NCBI GenBank assembly: GCA_030386875.1
Contig: CM059564.1
Span: forward strand, 66,855,436 to 66,919,435
DNA length: 64,000 nt
Direction of reading: 5' to 3'
Source: Morinoia aosen
Lineage: Eukaryota; Arthropoda; Malacostraca; Amphipoda; Talitridae
In this document: in pieces, positions 59,401 through 63,300 of the stretch
Layout of the letters: each line of letters begins with the position of its first letter
Numbering within the stretch: the first letter of the stretch is position 1
The notes under the pieces: model-generated
The model's input: only the letters and a program-made list of their open reading frames with translations
The model's database searches: none
Told to the model about the DNA's origin: nothing
Program-made: the position numbers and the translations under genes

Positions 59401-60352
59401 TTCTTAATATCGTCGCAAAATAAAATAGACCAGAATTATTTTGCTTTCTTTCAATTAGATACAAAATAATGTCAATCTTTAGTATACCACACAGAGACAC
59501 CTTGACGTTAGCGTACGTGCCCTTACTCTATTTTCGCGTGATCGCCAAAAAAATGGTGGTTCTTTTGGTGAACACGATTGTGAATTTAGATTTGCCAGTA
59601 GGAATAGGAAAGTAGGTACACTTCTATAGTTTTGAACGTTTTTTTTAACGATTTTCTGTGAGGTTGTCTCCGAATTTTTATTGATGTTCAAGTTACGCAA
59701 TGCCGAATGAAAATTGCTGAATACGAAGTGAGGCTTGTTGTGTTACTGTTATGTAAAAACAATTCTTCGAGCTTTTTCAAATTATTTGGCTGTCACTGAA
59801 TATTTCATTTAGATCTATCCCTTGTATATGTCGTTGCGTAGCTGAACTTCAAATTCATCAACCAATTCTCGATTTGGCATATTATGATATTCTCATTTGA
59901 AACGCACACTCCCATGCTTCCTCGTTGCCGCATCATTTTTTTACCGTGCGAGTTTTTCATTGTTTTATTTATAACGTGTTTAGCTATTGTTGTTTCTTGA
60001 ATCCATCTTGACAGTGTGGTTGTACAGCGGAGTCGCCTAACACCTCTCGCCCTTGCAGGACTCGGGTGTGAGTGGCGTGAGCGGGGCCACTGACCGCAGC
60101 CACAGCCCCATCTGTCGCTCGGCCTCCCCATGCCCTGCTGGCCACCACACCTCCACCACCCACCTTCCGTACACTCCTCAGCACTTCCCCCCCGCCGCCT
60201 CCACTTCTCACCACTCCCACCACCTCTGCCACACCACTCCTCCACTCGTGCACTCCGTGTCACTTCCCCAGCAGCCCTCCCCTTCTCCACACCCCGCTTC
60301 CGCCGCGCCGCCGTCGCAGCCGTGTGTGGAGCAGGAGGTAATTATCGTGTAG
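4998..60352 (+). CDS. srGAP: srGAP gene, whole spliced CDS (17 exons)
   Basis: This is a SLIT-ROBO Rho GTPase-activating protein. Members of the family bind and deform the plasma membrane through an F-BAR dimer, stimulate GTP hydrolysis on Rac/Cdc42/Rho, and bind Robo receptors or actin regulators through SH3. They act in axon guidance and cell protrusion. Joined exons are 4998-5466, 41461-41644, 44100-44265, 44779-45000, 45850-45978, 47611-47832, 48198-48482, 49097-49215, 49558-49718, 50592-50804, 51267-51372, 51941-52037, 52643-52832, 54597-54644, 56943-57123, 58085-58433 and 60059-60352. Every junction keeps phase and the sum is 3435 nt (1144 aa plus stop). The domain order is F-BAR (about 157-590), RhoGAP (about 623-830) and SH3 (about 873-931), then a disordered tail, which matches the family. 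Function is inferred from homology. Exon structure is read from the sequence but has no transcript support. The ends of the mRNA are unknown. Confidence 0.93.
5507..5910 (+). repeat. 28-bp minisatellite next to exon 1 donor
   Basis: Fourteen full copies and one partial copy of a 28-bp unit with core GTACCCATGAGTACAAATC begin about 40 bp after the exon 1 splice donor. Copies 2-8 carry CATCAG with CGGT spacers and copies 9-15 CATGAG with CACTAGG spacers, so the array grew in two blocks. The fifteenth copy is cut by a retroelement and resumes at 6239. Confidence 0.95.
5911..6238 (+). mobile_element. Short retroelement copy A (inserted in minisatellite)
   Basis: A 328-bp SINE-like or short non-LTR element ending in a TAA-rich tail. 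It is flanked by a perfect 13-bp target-site duplication TGTACCCATGAGT (5898-5910 and 6239-6251). The body contains CTCCATACTAAATGGTGCCT and a pyrimidine-rich middle, shared with ten other places in the window. No tRNA-type A/B box pair is convincing. Confidence 0.9.
6239..6295 (+). repeat. 28-bp minisatellite, distal remnant
   Basis: The array resumes after the inserted element with TGTACCCATGAGT (the duplicated target), one normal unit with CACTAGG spacer, and one decayed unit. Confidence 0.85.
6296..7894. other. srGAP intron 1, unremarkable stretch
   Basis: AT-rich intronic DNA with no gene, RNA gene or clear repeat. Short open frames on the minus strand lack coding character. Confidence 0.5.
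7906..8118 (+). mobile_element. Short retroelement copy B (5'-truncated)
   Basis: The 3' two-thirds of the same family, from the CTGTCCTG segment through CCATACTAAATGGTGCC to an AATAATAAT tail. The flanks ATCACCGTACT (7895-7905) and ATCACTGTACT (8119-8129) match at 10 of 11 positions, as expected for an aged target-site duplication. 5' truncation is typical of target-primed reverse transcription. Confidence 0.85.
8130..12099. other. srGAP intron 1, mostly unremarkable stretch
   Basis: No gene is evident. A GC-rich island at about 9225-9420 stands out against its surroundings. It ends GTGTGAATAAAAATAC, an AATAAA-bearing sequence, and could be the 3' end of an old retroelement or processed transcript. 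I cannot name its source. Confidence 0.4.
12108..12343. mobile_element. hAT-type MITE
   Basis: A 236-bp element with terminal inverted repeats of about 55 bp: TATAGGGTGACCAGTACTCA at the left and its near reverse complement ending GCCCACCCTAA at the right. It is flanked by a perfect 8-bp direct repeat TGGCTCAC (12100-12107 and 12344-12351). An 8-bp duplication with T(A)AGGGTG ends fits the hAT superfamily. There is no transposase reading frame, so it is non-autonomous. Confidence 0.88.
12352..13260. other. srGAP intron 1, unremarkable stretch
   Basis: No gene, RNA gene or repeat is recognised here. Confidence 0.5.
13274..13599 (+). mobile_element. Short retroelement copy C
   Basis: A 326-bp copy, visibly very similar to copy A, with a (TAA)n tail and a perfect 13-bp target-site duplication AGTGAAGTAGTTT (13261-13273 and 13600-13612). 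The high similarity to A suggests a recent common source. Confidence 0.92.
13613..15875. other. srGAP intron 1, mostly unremarkable stretch
   Basis: No gene is evident. A B-box-like GGTTCGAACCC at 14254-14264 lies about 95 bp after a weak A-box-like CCAAGTGGTTGAGG, too far apart for an ordinary tRNA gene. It may be a tRNA-derived relic. Confidence 0.4.
15892..16130 (+). mobile_element. Short retroelement copy D, (TCTAA)n tail
   Basis: A 5'-truncated copy of the same family ending in AACATCTAATCTAATCTAAT. The flanks CTGGCCGATTGCGTCT (15876-15891) and CTGGCTAATTGCTTCT (16131-16146) match at 13 of 16, a decayed duplication. Its tail repeat differs from the TAA tail of copies A and C, implying another source lineage. 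Confidence 0.82.
16350..16580 (+). repeat. 33-bp minisatellite
   Basis: Seven tandem copies of a 33-bp unit starting TGTACCTCTATGGTCACC and ending CACTGGCTG. Because 33 is a multiple of three, several frames stay open on both strands as 11-residue repeats. These are by-products, not evidence of a gene. The lower strand is G-rich (GGGGGAGGGTGACC). Confidence 0.95.
16728..16850. repeat. Cluster of TGACACAC / GTGTGTCA motifs
   Basis: CATGACACAC occurs three times in about 60 bp. It is accompanied by the perfect palindrome CACACAATTGTGTG (16765-16778), the hairpin ACACACTTTAGTGTGT and a related GACACATTTAAGCGTGTCA. No gene or named element explains it. It lies at the left edge of the AT-rich block. 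Confidence 0.75.
16860..18497. other. AT-rich block, left part
   Basis: Very AT-rich sequence with no convincing coding region. About 17580-17710 is a diverged direct repeat of about 20353-20480: both contain CATATTTA followed by AAAGGTCTCATGC and then CTCTATT(T/C)TGAAAC. This ties the block to the foldback element to its right. Confidence 0.5.
18520..19190 (+). repeat. 21-bp subrepeat array, left arm
   Basis: About 32-33 tandem copies of a 21-bp unit with core AATCCAAGTCAAGTTC and an AATT(T/A)A spacer. Because 21 is a multiple of three, the lower strand reads as a long 7-residue repeat frame (LNLTWIK), which is not a gene. Copies near the palindrome are most uniform. Confidence 0.95.
20200..20292 (-). 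repeat. 21-bp subrepeats, right arm
   Basis: Four copies of the same unit in reverse orientation (CTTGACTTGGATTAATTTGA) lie directly outside the right inverted arm and end at GAAGTGAAAAAGGTG. Confidence 0.9.
20566..20783 (+). other. Unassigned exon-like GC island
   Basis: A GC-richer stretch in AT-rich surroundings, open on the + strand (CVDGHWQRYRDLLVEVRTGR continuing to SYGHRILRACSAQ), with a strong donor CAA|GTAAGA at 20780. An acceptor-like cctcaag precedes it near 20630. The minus strand is also partly open. I do not recognise a family. It could be a captured host exon fragment or a nested gene. Confidence 0.25.
20975..21027 (-). mobile_element. Old short retroelement copy K, 3' part
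   Basis: Degenerate similarity to the 3' end of the retroelement family in minus orientation (CTTAACCACAACAT then CGATCCAAAGAAAG). It is directly interrupted by copy E and probably continues at 21411. Confidence 0.5.
21043..21395 (-). mobile_element. Short retroelement copy E, full length, minus strand
   Basis: A 353-bp copy in reverse orientation with a perfect 15-bp target-site duplication GACAAACATTTAGTA (21028-21042 and 21396-21410). Its 5' end (TGTTGTATCTATGGGAATTA) extends about 25 bp beyond copies A and C. Together with copy F it defines the full-length unit. It is the only intact copy opposite to srGAP. Confidence 0.93.
21411..21590 (-). mobile_element. Old short retroelement copy K, remainder (weak)
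   Basis: A degraded match to the middle of the family, closest to the subfamily with the internal insertion seen at about 40.9 and 43.7 kb. If right, copy E jumped into an older copy. Confidence 0.35.
22010..22170 (-). repeat. Third set of 21-bp subrepeats and element end
   Basis: About seven diverged copies of the foldback subrepeat (CTTGACTTGGATTAATTTGA) are followed by GAAGTGAAAAAGGTG, the same junction as at 20291. It appears to be a solo or truncated end of the same element family. Confidence 0.8.
22200..22398 (-). other. Unassigned exon-like island, minus strand
   Basis: GC-rich against its AT-rich surroundings. On the minus strand it starts after the acceptor-like tttttttatccag and ends at AAACTCAA|GTAAGTG. 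One frame is open throughout (PLPMIIFDGPNIWIQPHARD, later DSCHPKCCCATFHKIKLK). Another, in phase with the island at 23101-23155, reads ITDDHLRRSKHLDPATCERL before a stop. No family is recognised. It is either a nested gene exon or a captured fragment. Confidence 0.3.
23101..23155 (-). other. Possible small exon, minus strand
   Basis: On the minus strand a pyrimidine-rich ttttttcag acceptor is followed by 55 nt reading ICVEFVGITEMNIIDALR and a donor GAG|GTAATC. It would join in phase 1 to the island at 22200-22398. The evidence is splice-like signals and composition only. Confidence 0.25.
23160..25600. other. AT-rich block, right part
   Basis: Mostly featureless AT-rich DNA. A minus-strand acceptor-like tttgggtttcag near 23370 opens a short frame of uncertain meaning. 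An inverted pair of nuclear-receptor-like half-sites lies at 25168-25196. No gene is supported. Confidence 0.45.
25601..29174. other. srGAP intron 1, unremarkable stretch
   Basis: No gene is supported. A 22-bp near-palindrome TTGACACACC-TG-GGTGTGTCAA lies at 26575-26596. A GC-richer patch at about 28490-28620 has no protein-like frame. Confidence 0.45.
29190..29544 (+). mobile_element. Short retroelement copy F, full length
   Basis: A 355-bp copy with a perfect 15-bp target-site duplication TATATAACTCTGAAA (29175-29189 and 29545-29559). The 5' end matches copy E (TATGGGAATTAGCG) and the 3' tail is ACTAATAATCTAATC. This confirms that the E start is the family's true 5' end, not a chance truncation. 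Confidence 0.93.
29560..31757. other. srGAP intron 1, mostly unremarkable stretch
   Basis: No firm gene. A GC-richer segment at about 30380-30690 is open on both strands (about 105 codons each) and contains a donor-like GAC|GTAAGTTCG at about 30429. It could be an untranslated exon or non-coding RNA, but nothing proves it. Confidence 0.35.
31771..32107 (+). mobile_element. Short retroelement copy G
   Basis: A near full-length but diverged copy (TATCTATATGGGAATAAGCA at the 5' side, AAACTAACATAAAATCTAAT at the 3' side). The flanks TGCCGTAGAAGA and TGCTGTAAAAGA resemble a decayed target-site duplication. Confidence 0.85.
32121..34876. other. srGAP intron 1, unremarkable stretch
   Basis: AT-rich with short overlapping frames only. 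I see no gene, RNA gene or clear repeat. Confidence 0.5.
35090..35560 (+). repeat. Diverged tandem repeat, unit about 175-230 bp
   Basis: Three related block ends, AAGCTCTGCTCCTACTTTCC (35120), GGAGCTCTTCTGTTACCT (35296) and GGAGCTCCGCTACACTC (35520), alternate with related bodies containing AGCTATTTGTC(T/T)AGT... and AGA(G)GCT..AAAATG(A/G)GTGTTTT. It is a small satellite-like array, flanked at a distance by an identical 20-bp direct repeat at 34877-34896 and 35714-35733. Confidence 0.75.
35740..37560. other. srGAP intron 1, mostly unremarkable stretch
   Basis: No gene is evident. At about 36760-36870 a GC-rich run (GCGGCAAGCCGCACGGCCCG) sits between inverted segments around CGCAACTG and CAGTTGTGCG, suggesting a stem-forming mobile-element remnant. 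Confidence 0.35.
37630..37864 (+). other. Possible alternative 5' exon of srGAP
   Basis: GC-richer sequence ending in a strong donor AAGG|GTAAGTGAGG at 37865, about 3.6 kb before exon 2. It includes a small open frame from an ATG at 37642 (MEVEDGTLLSEPRPPLGLVF, closed by TAA soon after), which would be an upstream frame in such an mRNA. A transcript starting here and spliced to exon 2 would lack the exon 1 extension. There is no direct evidence of transcription. Confidence 0.2.
37866..40800. other. srGAP intron 1, unremarkable stretch
   Basis: No gene is supported. A 22-bp perfect hairpin (GTTCTAATAG-TT-CTATTAGAAC) lies at 40225-40246. Confidence 0.45.
40812..41075 (+). mobile_element. Short retroelement copy H, insertion subfamily
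   Basis: A diverged copy just before exon 2, from CAGTTCACTG to GGGGAGGCTAGAACAATC. It carries an extra roughly 20-25 bp (AACTTGTGTGGGAGCACACC) before the ATAGATT segment. Copy I has the related insertion and copies A-F do not. Its 3' end is about 385 bp from the exon 2 acceptor. Confidence 0.8.
41083..41460. other. End of srGAP intron 1
   Basis: AT-rich lead-in to exon 2 with a pyrimidine-rich acceptor region ending ttcgtattgcag. No other feature is seen. Confidence 0.6.
41461..41644 (+). CDS. srGAP: srGAP exon 2: start of F-BAR
   Basis: Residues 157-218. The acceptor is ttgcag|AG and the donor CAA|GTAAGT. The translation begins ELRSQLNEQL and contains ALLTELQDFMRRRAEVHQDY, the first F-BAR helix motif of srGAP proteins (LLxxLQDFxRRRAEIExxY). 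Entry phase 1 and exit phase 2 fit both neighbours. It follows the very long intron 1. Confidence 0.93.
41645..43500. other. srGAP intron 2, first part
   Basis: AT-rich intronic sequence. Minus-strand open frames at about 41846-42067 and 42874-43110 lack domains and splice support. Confidence 0.5.
43512..43822 (+). mobile_element. Short retroelement copy I, insertion subfamily
   Basis: A diverged copy in intron 2 with AATTAGCGTTCTCAGGGG at the 5' side, a full middle segment, and the internal insertion TCTTGCGTGGGACCACATCT shared in kind with copy H. Its 3' side reads TGAGGCTCGACACG and the tail is decayed. Confidence 0.8.
43836..43904. repeat. Paired palindromic motifs
   Basis: ACGATCTATCGGTGGGTCGT and ACGACCCATCGGTGGATCGT lie about 30 bp apart. 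Each is close to self-complementary and the two are near reverse complements, so several alternative hairpins can form. This may be the terminus of a DNA element. Its other end was not found. Confidence 0.6.
44100..44265 (+). CDS. srGAP: srGAP exon 3: F-BAR
   Basis: Residues 218-273. The acceptor is gcgtgcag|A and the donor CGG|GTAAGC, and the exon starts by completing the Lys codon left by exon 2. It contains CWLVLVQQTRRDARD and a segment AEVYHNNVVPRFTQI, equivalent to the family's SDIYLNNIIPRF stretch. It exits in phase 0. Confidence 0.93.
44525..44668 (+). mobile_element. Short retroelement copy J (3' fragment)
   Basis: The last 140 or so bases of the family in intron 3, with CTCCATACTAATTGGTGCCT, GCGGTTAAGGAGGCTTAAAC and an ACATCTAATCTAAT tail. 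It ends about 110 bp before exon 4, within a 513-bp intron, so it makes up a good part of that intron. Confidence 0.85.
44779..45000 (+). CDS. srGAP: srGAP exon 4: F-BAR helices
   Basis: Residues 274-347, 74 whole codons in phase 0 at both ends. The acceptor is gttgcag|TGC and the donor AAG|GTGAGT. The product is a helical, heptad-rich stretch containing ELLKVLHELHTSLRTYHTY, matching the family's LMKVLNELYSxMKTYHxY. It then becomes Lys-rich, a likely lipid-facing basic surface. It lacks the long Ser/Lys linker found here in vertebrate paralogues. Confidence 0.92.
45850..45978 (+). CDS. srGAP: srGAP exon 5: F-BAR
   Basis: Residues 348-390, 43 codons, phase 0 at both ends. The acceptor is attttgcag|AGA and the donor GAT|GTGAGT. 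It contains LKALKARNEYLLCMESANSA and HDLSDLID-like FVEDLSDIID. The KARNEYLL motif is one of the most conserved signatures of srGAP F-BAR domains. Confidence 0.94.
45979..47610. other. srGAP intron 5
   Basis: No gene. A B-box-like ACGTTCGACCTGCTGCC near 47190 follows GGATAGCGCAGGTTAGC, a possible tRNA-like relic without a foldable tRNA. Confidence 0.4.
47611..47832 (+). CDS. srGAP: srGAP exon 6: F-BAR
   Basis: Residues 391-464, 74 codons in phase 0. The acceptor is gggtgcag|GCG and the donor GAA|GTTAGT, which is slightly atypical. It encodes MDFGLHNSLARALLTH and NLDSRLDKQKF, and ends KKFEFQGHKGDE, equivalent to the family's KFEFQPHMGDE. The next exon continues at exactly that point. Confidence 0.93.
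48198..48482 (+). CDS. srGAP: srGAP exon 7: end of F-BAR and extension helices
   Basis: Residues 465-559, 95 codons in phase 0. The acceptor is gctccag|GTG and the donor AAT|GTGAGG. It encodes VCQVQVTREVQEEIEKRHAH, a long coiled-coil stretch, and RRDYDVAHYFS, matching the family's VEDFDVSDxF. It ends with HQETEAFYLN, matching the QQETExFYF motif of the F-BAR extension. Confidence 0.93.
49097..49215 (+). CDS. srGAP: srGAP exon 8: F-BAR extension end
   Basis: Residues 560-599. The acceptor is gttgcag|AAA and the donor CCCG|GTACGT, exit phase 2. It encodes KFREYTLSSNLICRLQSRYELL, matching the family's KxKEYxxGxNLITKLQAKHDLL, then a short Ser/Thr/Pro linker that leads to the RhoGAP domain. Confidence 0.91.
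49558..49718 (+). CDS. srGAP: srGAP exon 9: linker and start of RhoGAP
   Basis: Residues 599-653. The acceptor is gcctgcag|T and the donor TATG|GTGAGG (exit phase 1). A second cag 14 nt downstream would break the frame. A basic linker (KPRRRRIGR) precedes FGGSLEEYL and IPLILRSCIRVINLYG, which matches the first helices of srGAP RhoGAP domains. Confidence 0.93.
49719..50591. other. srGAP intron 9
   Basis: Ordinary AT-rich intron between the first and second RhoGAP exons. Nothing else is recognised. Confidence 0.6.
50592..50804 (+). CDS. srGAP: srGAP exon 10: RhoGAP catalytic core
   Basis: Residues 653-724. The acceptor is cccgcag|GC and the donor GCTC|GTGAGT. It carries HHQGIFRVSGSQLEIN, with the catalytic arginine finger at Arg661, and VLKLYFRELREPLFP at about 698-712, the second RhoGAP signature. 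Both key motifs are intact, so GAP activity is expected. Confidence 0.95.
51267..51372 (+). CDS. srGAP: srGAP exon 11: RhoGAP
   Basis: Residues 724-759. The acceptor is cattgcag|AA and the donor CA|GTGAGT, exit phase 2. It encodes FVSKLREVVVTLPRPVFVVM and RYLFAFLN, the conserved RhoGAP helix just before the Asn-containing motif. The split His codon is completed by exon 12. Confidence 0.93.
51941..52037 (+). CDS. srGAP: srGAP exon 12: RhoGAP
   Basis: Residues 759-791. The acceptor is gtgcgcag|C and the donor CAG|GTGAGC. It encodes HLSEFSDENMMDPYNLAICF followed by GPTL. In RhoGAP domains the Asn of the NLAxxFGP motif (Asn773 here) helps stabilise GTP hydrolysis, and it is present. Confidence 0.95.
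52643..52832 (+). CDS. srGAP: srGAP exon 13: end of RhoGAP and acidic linker
   Basis: Residues 792-855. The acceptor is ttcgcag|GTC and the donor GATG|GTGAGT (exit phase 1). It encodes YQNLVNELIKNIIIFSEDIF, the last RhoGAP helix, then GPVYEKYLSRDSLE as in the family, and an acidic linker ending HTASEDD/E. The linker leads into the SH3 with or without the microexon. Confidence 0.93.
52833..54596. other. srGAP intron 13
   Basis: AT-rich intron ahead of the microexon. Open frames at about 53621-53899 and 54322-54654 have no domains or conserved character. Confidence 0.5.
54597..54644 (+). CDS. srGAP: srGAP exon 14: 48-nt microexon (probable cassette)
   Basis: Residues 855-871. A pyrimidine-rich acceptor ends in tandem CAGCAG (NAGNAG), so the exon can start at 54597 or 54600, adding or dropping one Ala with no frame change. 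The donor is GGAA|GTAAGT. The product is ADSVFKDKEISLPIFG. Entry and exit are both phase 1, so including or skipping it leaves the reading frame intact. Position and phase make it plausible, but no homologue is recalled for this short linker, so it is less certain than its neighbours. Confidence 0.66.
54645..56942. other. srGAP intron 14
   Basis: AT-rich intron between microexon and SH3 exon, pyrimidine-rich from about 56100. No additional exon was found. Confidence 0.5.
56943..57123 (+). CDS. srGAP: srGAP exon 15: SH3 domain
   Basis: Residues 871-931. The acceptor is cccccaccag|AG and the donor CAG|GTATTC, which is weak beyond the GT. SH3 hallmarks are in order: AQFDF (ALYDY equivalent, 879-883), RELSFSKGD, the tandem Trp909-Trp910 and GLIPDKYI (919-926, ending in the conserved Tyr). 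In the family this domain binds proline-rich sites in Robo and actin regulators. If the intron were retained, 33 more codons would follow before a stop at 57221. Confidence 0.94.
57124..58084. other. srGAP intron 15
   Basis: It begins with 33 codons still open in the SH3 frame before a TAG at 57221, then AT-rich sequence. No other gene is seen. Confidence 0.5.
58085..58433 (+). CDS. srGAP: srGAP exon 16: Pro/Ser-rich tail
   Basis: Residues 931-1047. The acceptor is gttttcag|G and the donor CAG|GTCAGC, exit phase 0. The exon is open for 116 codons in the frame set by exon 15 and encodes a low-complexity segment rich in Ser, Pro, Thr and His (for example SSSSDSLTSSSLPPPETPHT). It is probably disordered, with many potential proline-directed phosphorylation sites. 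The sequence is not family-conserved, but composition and frame support it. Confidence 0.85.
58434..60058. other. srGAP intron 16
   Basis: AT-rich intron between the two tail exons. No gene, RNA gene or recognised repeat. Confidence 0.55.
60059..60352 (+). CDS. srGAP: srGAP exon 17: C-terminal tail and stop
   Basis: Residues 1048-1144, then TAG at 60350-60352. The acceptor is cccttgcag|GAC. It starts DSGVSGVSGATDRSHSPICR and continues as a His/Pro/Ser-rich stretch, ending VEQEVIIV. A donor-like GAG|GTAATT sits 13 nt before the stop codon, in phase 0, so splicing to a further exon beyond this point cannot be excluded. As read, the last residues I-I-V resemble a class II PDZ ligand, which is speculative. 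Confidence 0.8.
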   Translation, partial: DSGVSGVSGATDRSHSPICRSASPCPAGHHTSTTHLPYTPQHFPPAASTSHHSHHLCHTTPPLVHSVSLPQQPSPSPHPASAAPPSQPCVEQEVIIV

Positions 60353-63300
60353 GGAGAGTCGGGCGCAGGTCTGGTCTTGTGGTGCTGGGTTTTGTACATG
60401 CTTAGTTTACGCTTCTCTGGACAGAAATGTTGATGCCGCACTTATCCAAAGAGCTAGTGGAACTTGAATCTGAAAAATTGAAAACCTTGTATGGGAGAGG
60501 TCAGTTCTTGAAGCACAGCTAACTGTTGATACATACCATGTCCATGATTACAAATGTCGACTGTTGAATGCTACAGTTGAGAATTTTACCATATTTTATA
60601 AAGGAAACGTAAAACTTACGCAATTTAGAGCAATTCCATGATTTTTAACGTAGTTTTGTATCTATAATGAAAAAAAGCCAGCTTTTTTATGCTAACCAAA
60701 GTTTACATAGTATTCACACTTTATTAATTTCATGGTCATGTTGCTGGATTGCAATACCAGACTTTTAAGTCCATCTGTTCAAGTCCTGTTATTGTTATAG
60801 GACATATTTAGTTCGTGGTTAATGTGTGCCAATGTTAGCACGCTCTACATCGAGGCATAATTATTTTTCAAAGTAGGATCTTAGGAGAAAGAAGTTGTGC
60901 TGACTTACACGTTATGGAGAAAATAGAGCTTTGTTGTTTGGTACGTTTGTGTGATCTGGCTCTGTTGGAATTACTTAGTTCGCGTTTCATCTAGTCATGC
61001 GTTGTCCAGTGTCCCAGATCGGCATTTCGACCACGCATTCGGTAACTGTCTTGCTGCTAAAATCCTCAATTCTTCAAAAAAATATGACAAATAAAAACTT
61101 AATTCAACTCAAGGCACAAATGAAGTAACTTTTCTTTGGCGCTAGTGAAATTGAATGGAAGAGTTGAAGTATAAAAAAGATGTTACTTCGAGATTGTACT
61201 ATTTGGTCAATAGCACTTCGAATGTTTCATGTACGTTTATAAAAATGTGCCGTAAGAATTGTGGTATTAACCACAATTCTTAAGCCATGGGTATTAACTG
61301 GCGACGTCTTTGCTAACCGATTCTCGTACACGGATAATGTTCAAGTAAAAAATGGATATTATTTTAAAATATGTCCATGCTTGCCTCCAGTAGGGATGCC
61401 ATGTCTACTCGGAATAGGTGCTCACCACGAATGCAGATACTTTCGCAGGAAGAGTGAAGGTGGCTAAGAACTATATGAAAGTTAGGACACAACACTAATT
61501 AAGCCCGACAGATTTGTGTGCTTTCATTTACTGGGTTTGAATGGATGTAGATATCAAATTCCTGTAGCGGCATGTTGACCATTGCTGACAAATGTTTACT
61601 GTGATCTATTTGTTCAAGTAAGTTGGAGTTATACTGCATTTCAGATATGAGCTTCATAATTCATTCGTTGACAATACAAACTAAATATATAATCCACGAC
61701 GTCGGCTCAACTAGAGGTCTTTCGATCGTACCCTGACCATCGTCTCTGTAGCTGATCCTGCTTACCGTACATGGGTTCCTATTGATCAAGATAGGCGTTC
61801 TACCAATCAAGCATGGTTTAGCTTAGAGAATATTGCCGTACCAAAGATGTGTTATTTGTTTTTCCACGTGCTTGTGTTTGTCCTGTGTGTAGCCTTGCCT
61901 TGAATACTTTCCGGTGAATGTACATCCTCCTCACGTACTGCGTCTGTAGATTTTCGTAGCGAACCTGTACGCTGTAAATAAAACTGCCTTGCTGTGAGTT
62001 CCTTGGCTTTTCTGCGTAAATTGCTTTGTAACTTCTCTGTTTGTGTGTAATTTTTGTCCCATGATTCGAAGATAGGAATTTGTGTACAAGTAATTGTTAC
62101 CTATGAACCATGCGAACAGAATAATGAATGACTGCGATGCAATGAAGAATGGATTCTCAGAGTGTTGCAGTAATCTTGGTGTGGGCGTTGGTTCCGTATT
62201 GGTTCTTCGCATTTCAATCCTTTCTAAGAGTATGAGTGGCCAATTGTTCGTGAACTAAATTTCAATGTTAGCTTTGTGTCTGGGTTTGAATGGGAGTTCA
62301 TTCTTTCCAAGAAATTTAGCATGCTGTTGTCGTTAAACTTCACGAGATTAAAGGGTTCATCCAAGGGTACTTGCTCGCTGAATCACCTTGCTATCTTTTT
62401 TAAAGTTTTTTTTTTCCAGTGCACCCTTTCTGCCCGGCATGTTTACCGCAGCTCCGGCTTTAAATTAACCCTTGAATGATTATCAGATGCGATCGCCACC
62501 ATAGAAGAATCAATTCTCCAGCCAATGTTTTTACTAATAAATGTTTCCCAATTGTATGAGACGGTGTTCATTACTAAGAGGTAAAACAACAGCGCTAATC
62601 ATTGAAATGTTTTGACTAGAGTTGAGTGGTTCTCCCCATATCCAGTCACATAGTGTCGCTAGACGGAACCTGTTGTTCAAGACACCAACAGGCGCTGGTG
62701 TTTTTTTGTAGCAAATTCTACACAACAAAAATATTCAACTTTTTCAATATTCCTGGCCTAAATTATGCTGACAAAAGGATGCTGTAAAGCCTTGTTTTTG
62801 ATGATGCAGGAAGGATTTACTAACAATTCAAGTATTGCATGCTACTTCGTTGCACGTCATTCCACGCGCAGGGCCAGGAAGCGGTGTGGGGGGGAAAGAT
62901 TCTGCGTGCTTATTTTTGGTGTCCCCACAAACCCCTTATTAATGCGATTAATATTTAATTTAAACCTTTAACCCAAATGCTTGAAACCATTTTCGGACAC
63001 TCAAGTCAACGCAATACTTCAACAGAGTTCTTTAGTTGTTTTTAAATAATGACGTAATTTTGAACGCGGTCTTCTCTCTGAAAAAATAGGCACCGTAGCG
63101 TTGGTATCACGCACATCAAGTGTGATTTGAATCCTAACTCCTCTACTTCTCCCTCCCCTACCGTTATGTCCCCGCGCGTTTCCATTATTCTTTGCGAGTA
63201 TAATTTTTAACCTTGCAGTACGTTTCTATTTTGTCTAATTAAATCCTGCTGGCCAGTTTTTTGATAATTAATTCTATAATATTTTCCAATACTCTCCAAT

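Noticed and set aside
60720-60790. tRNA-like sequence near 60740-60790
   Set aside because: There is a loose B-box and a CTTTTAAG anticodon-like loop, but no matching acceptor stem or proper D arm, so I do not call a tRNA gene.
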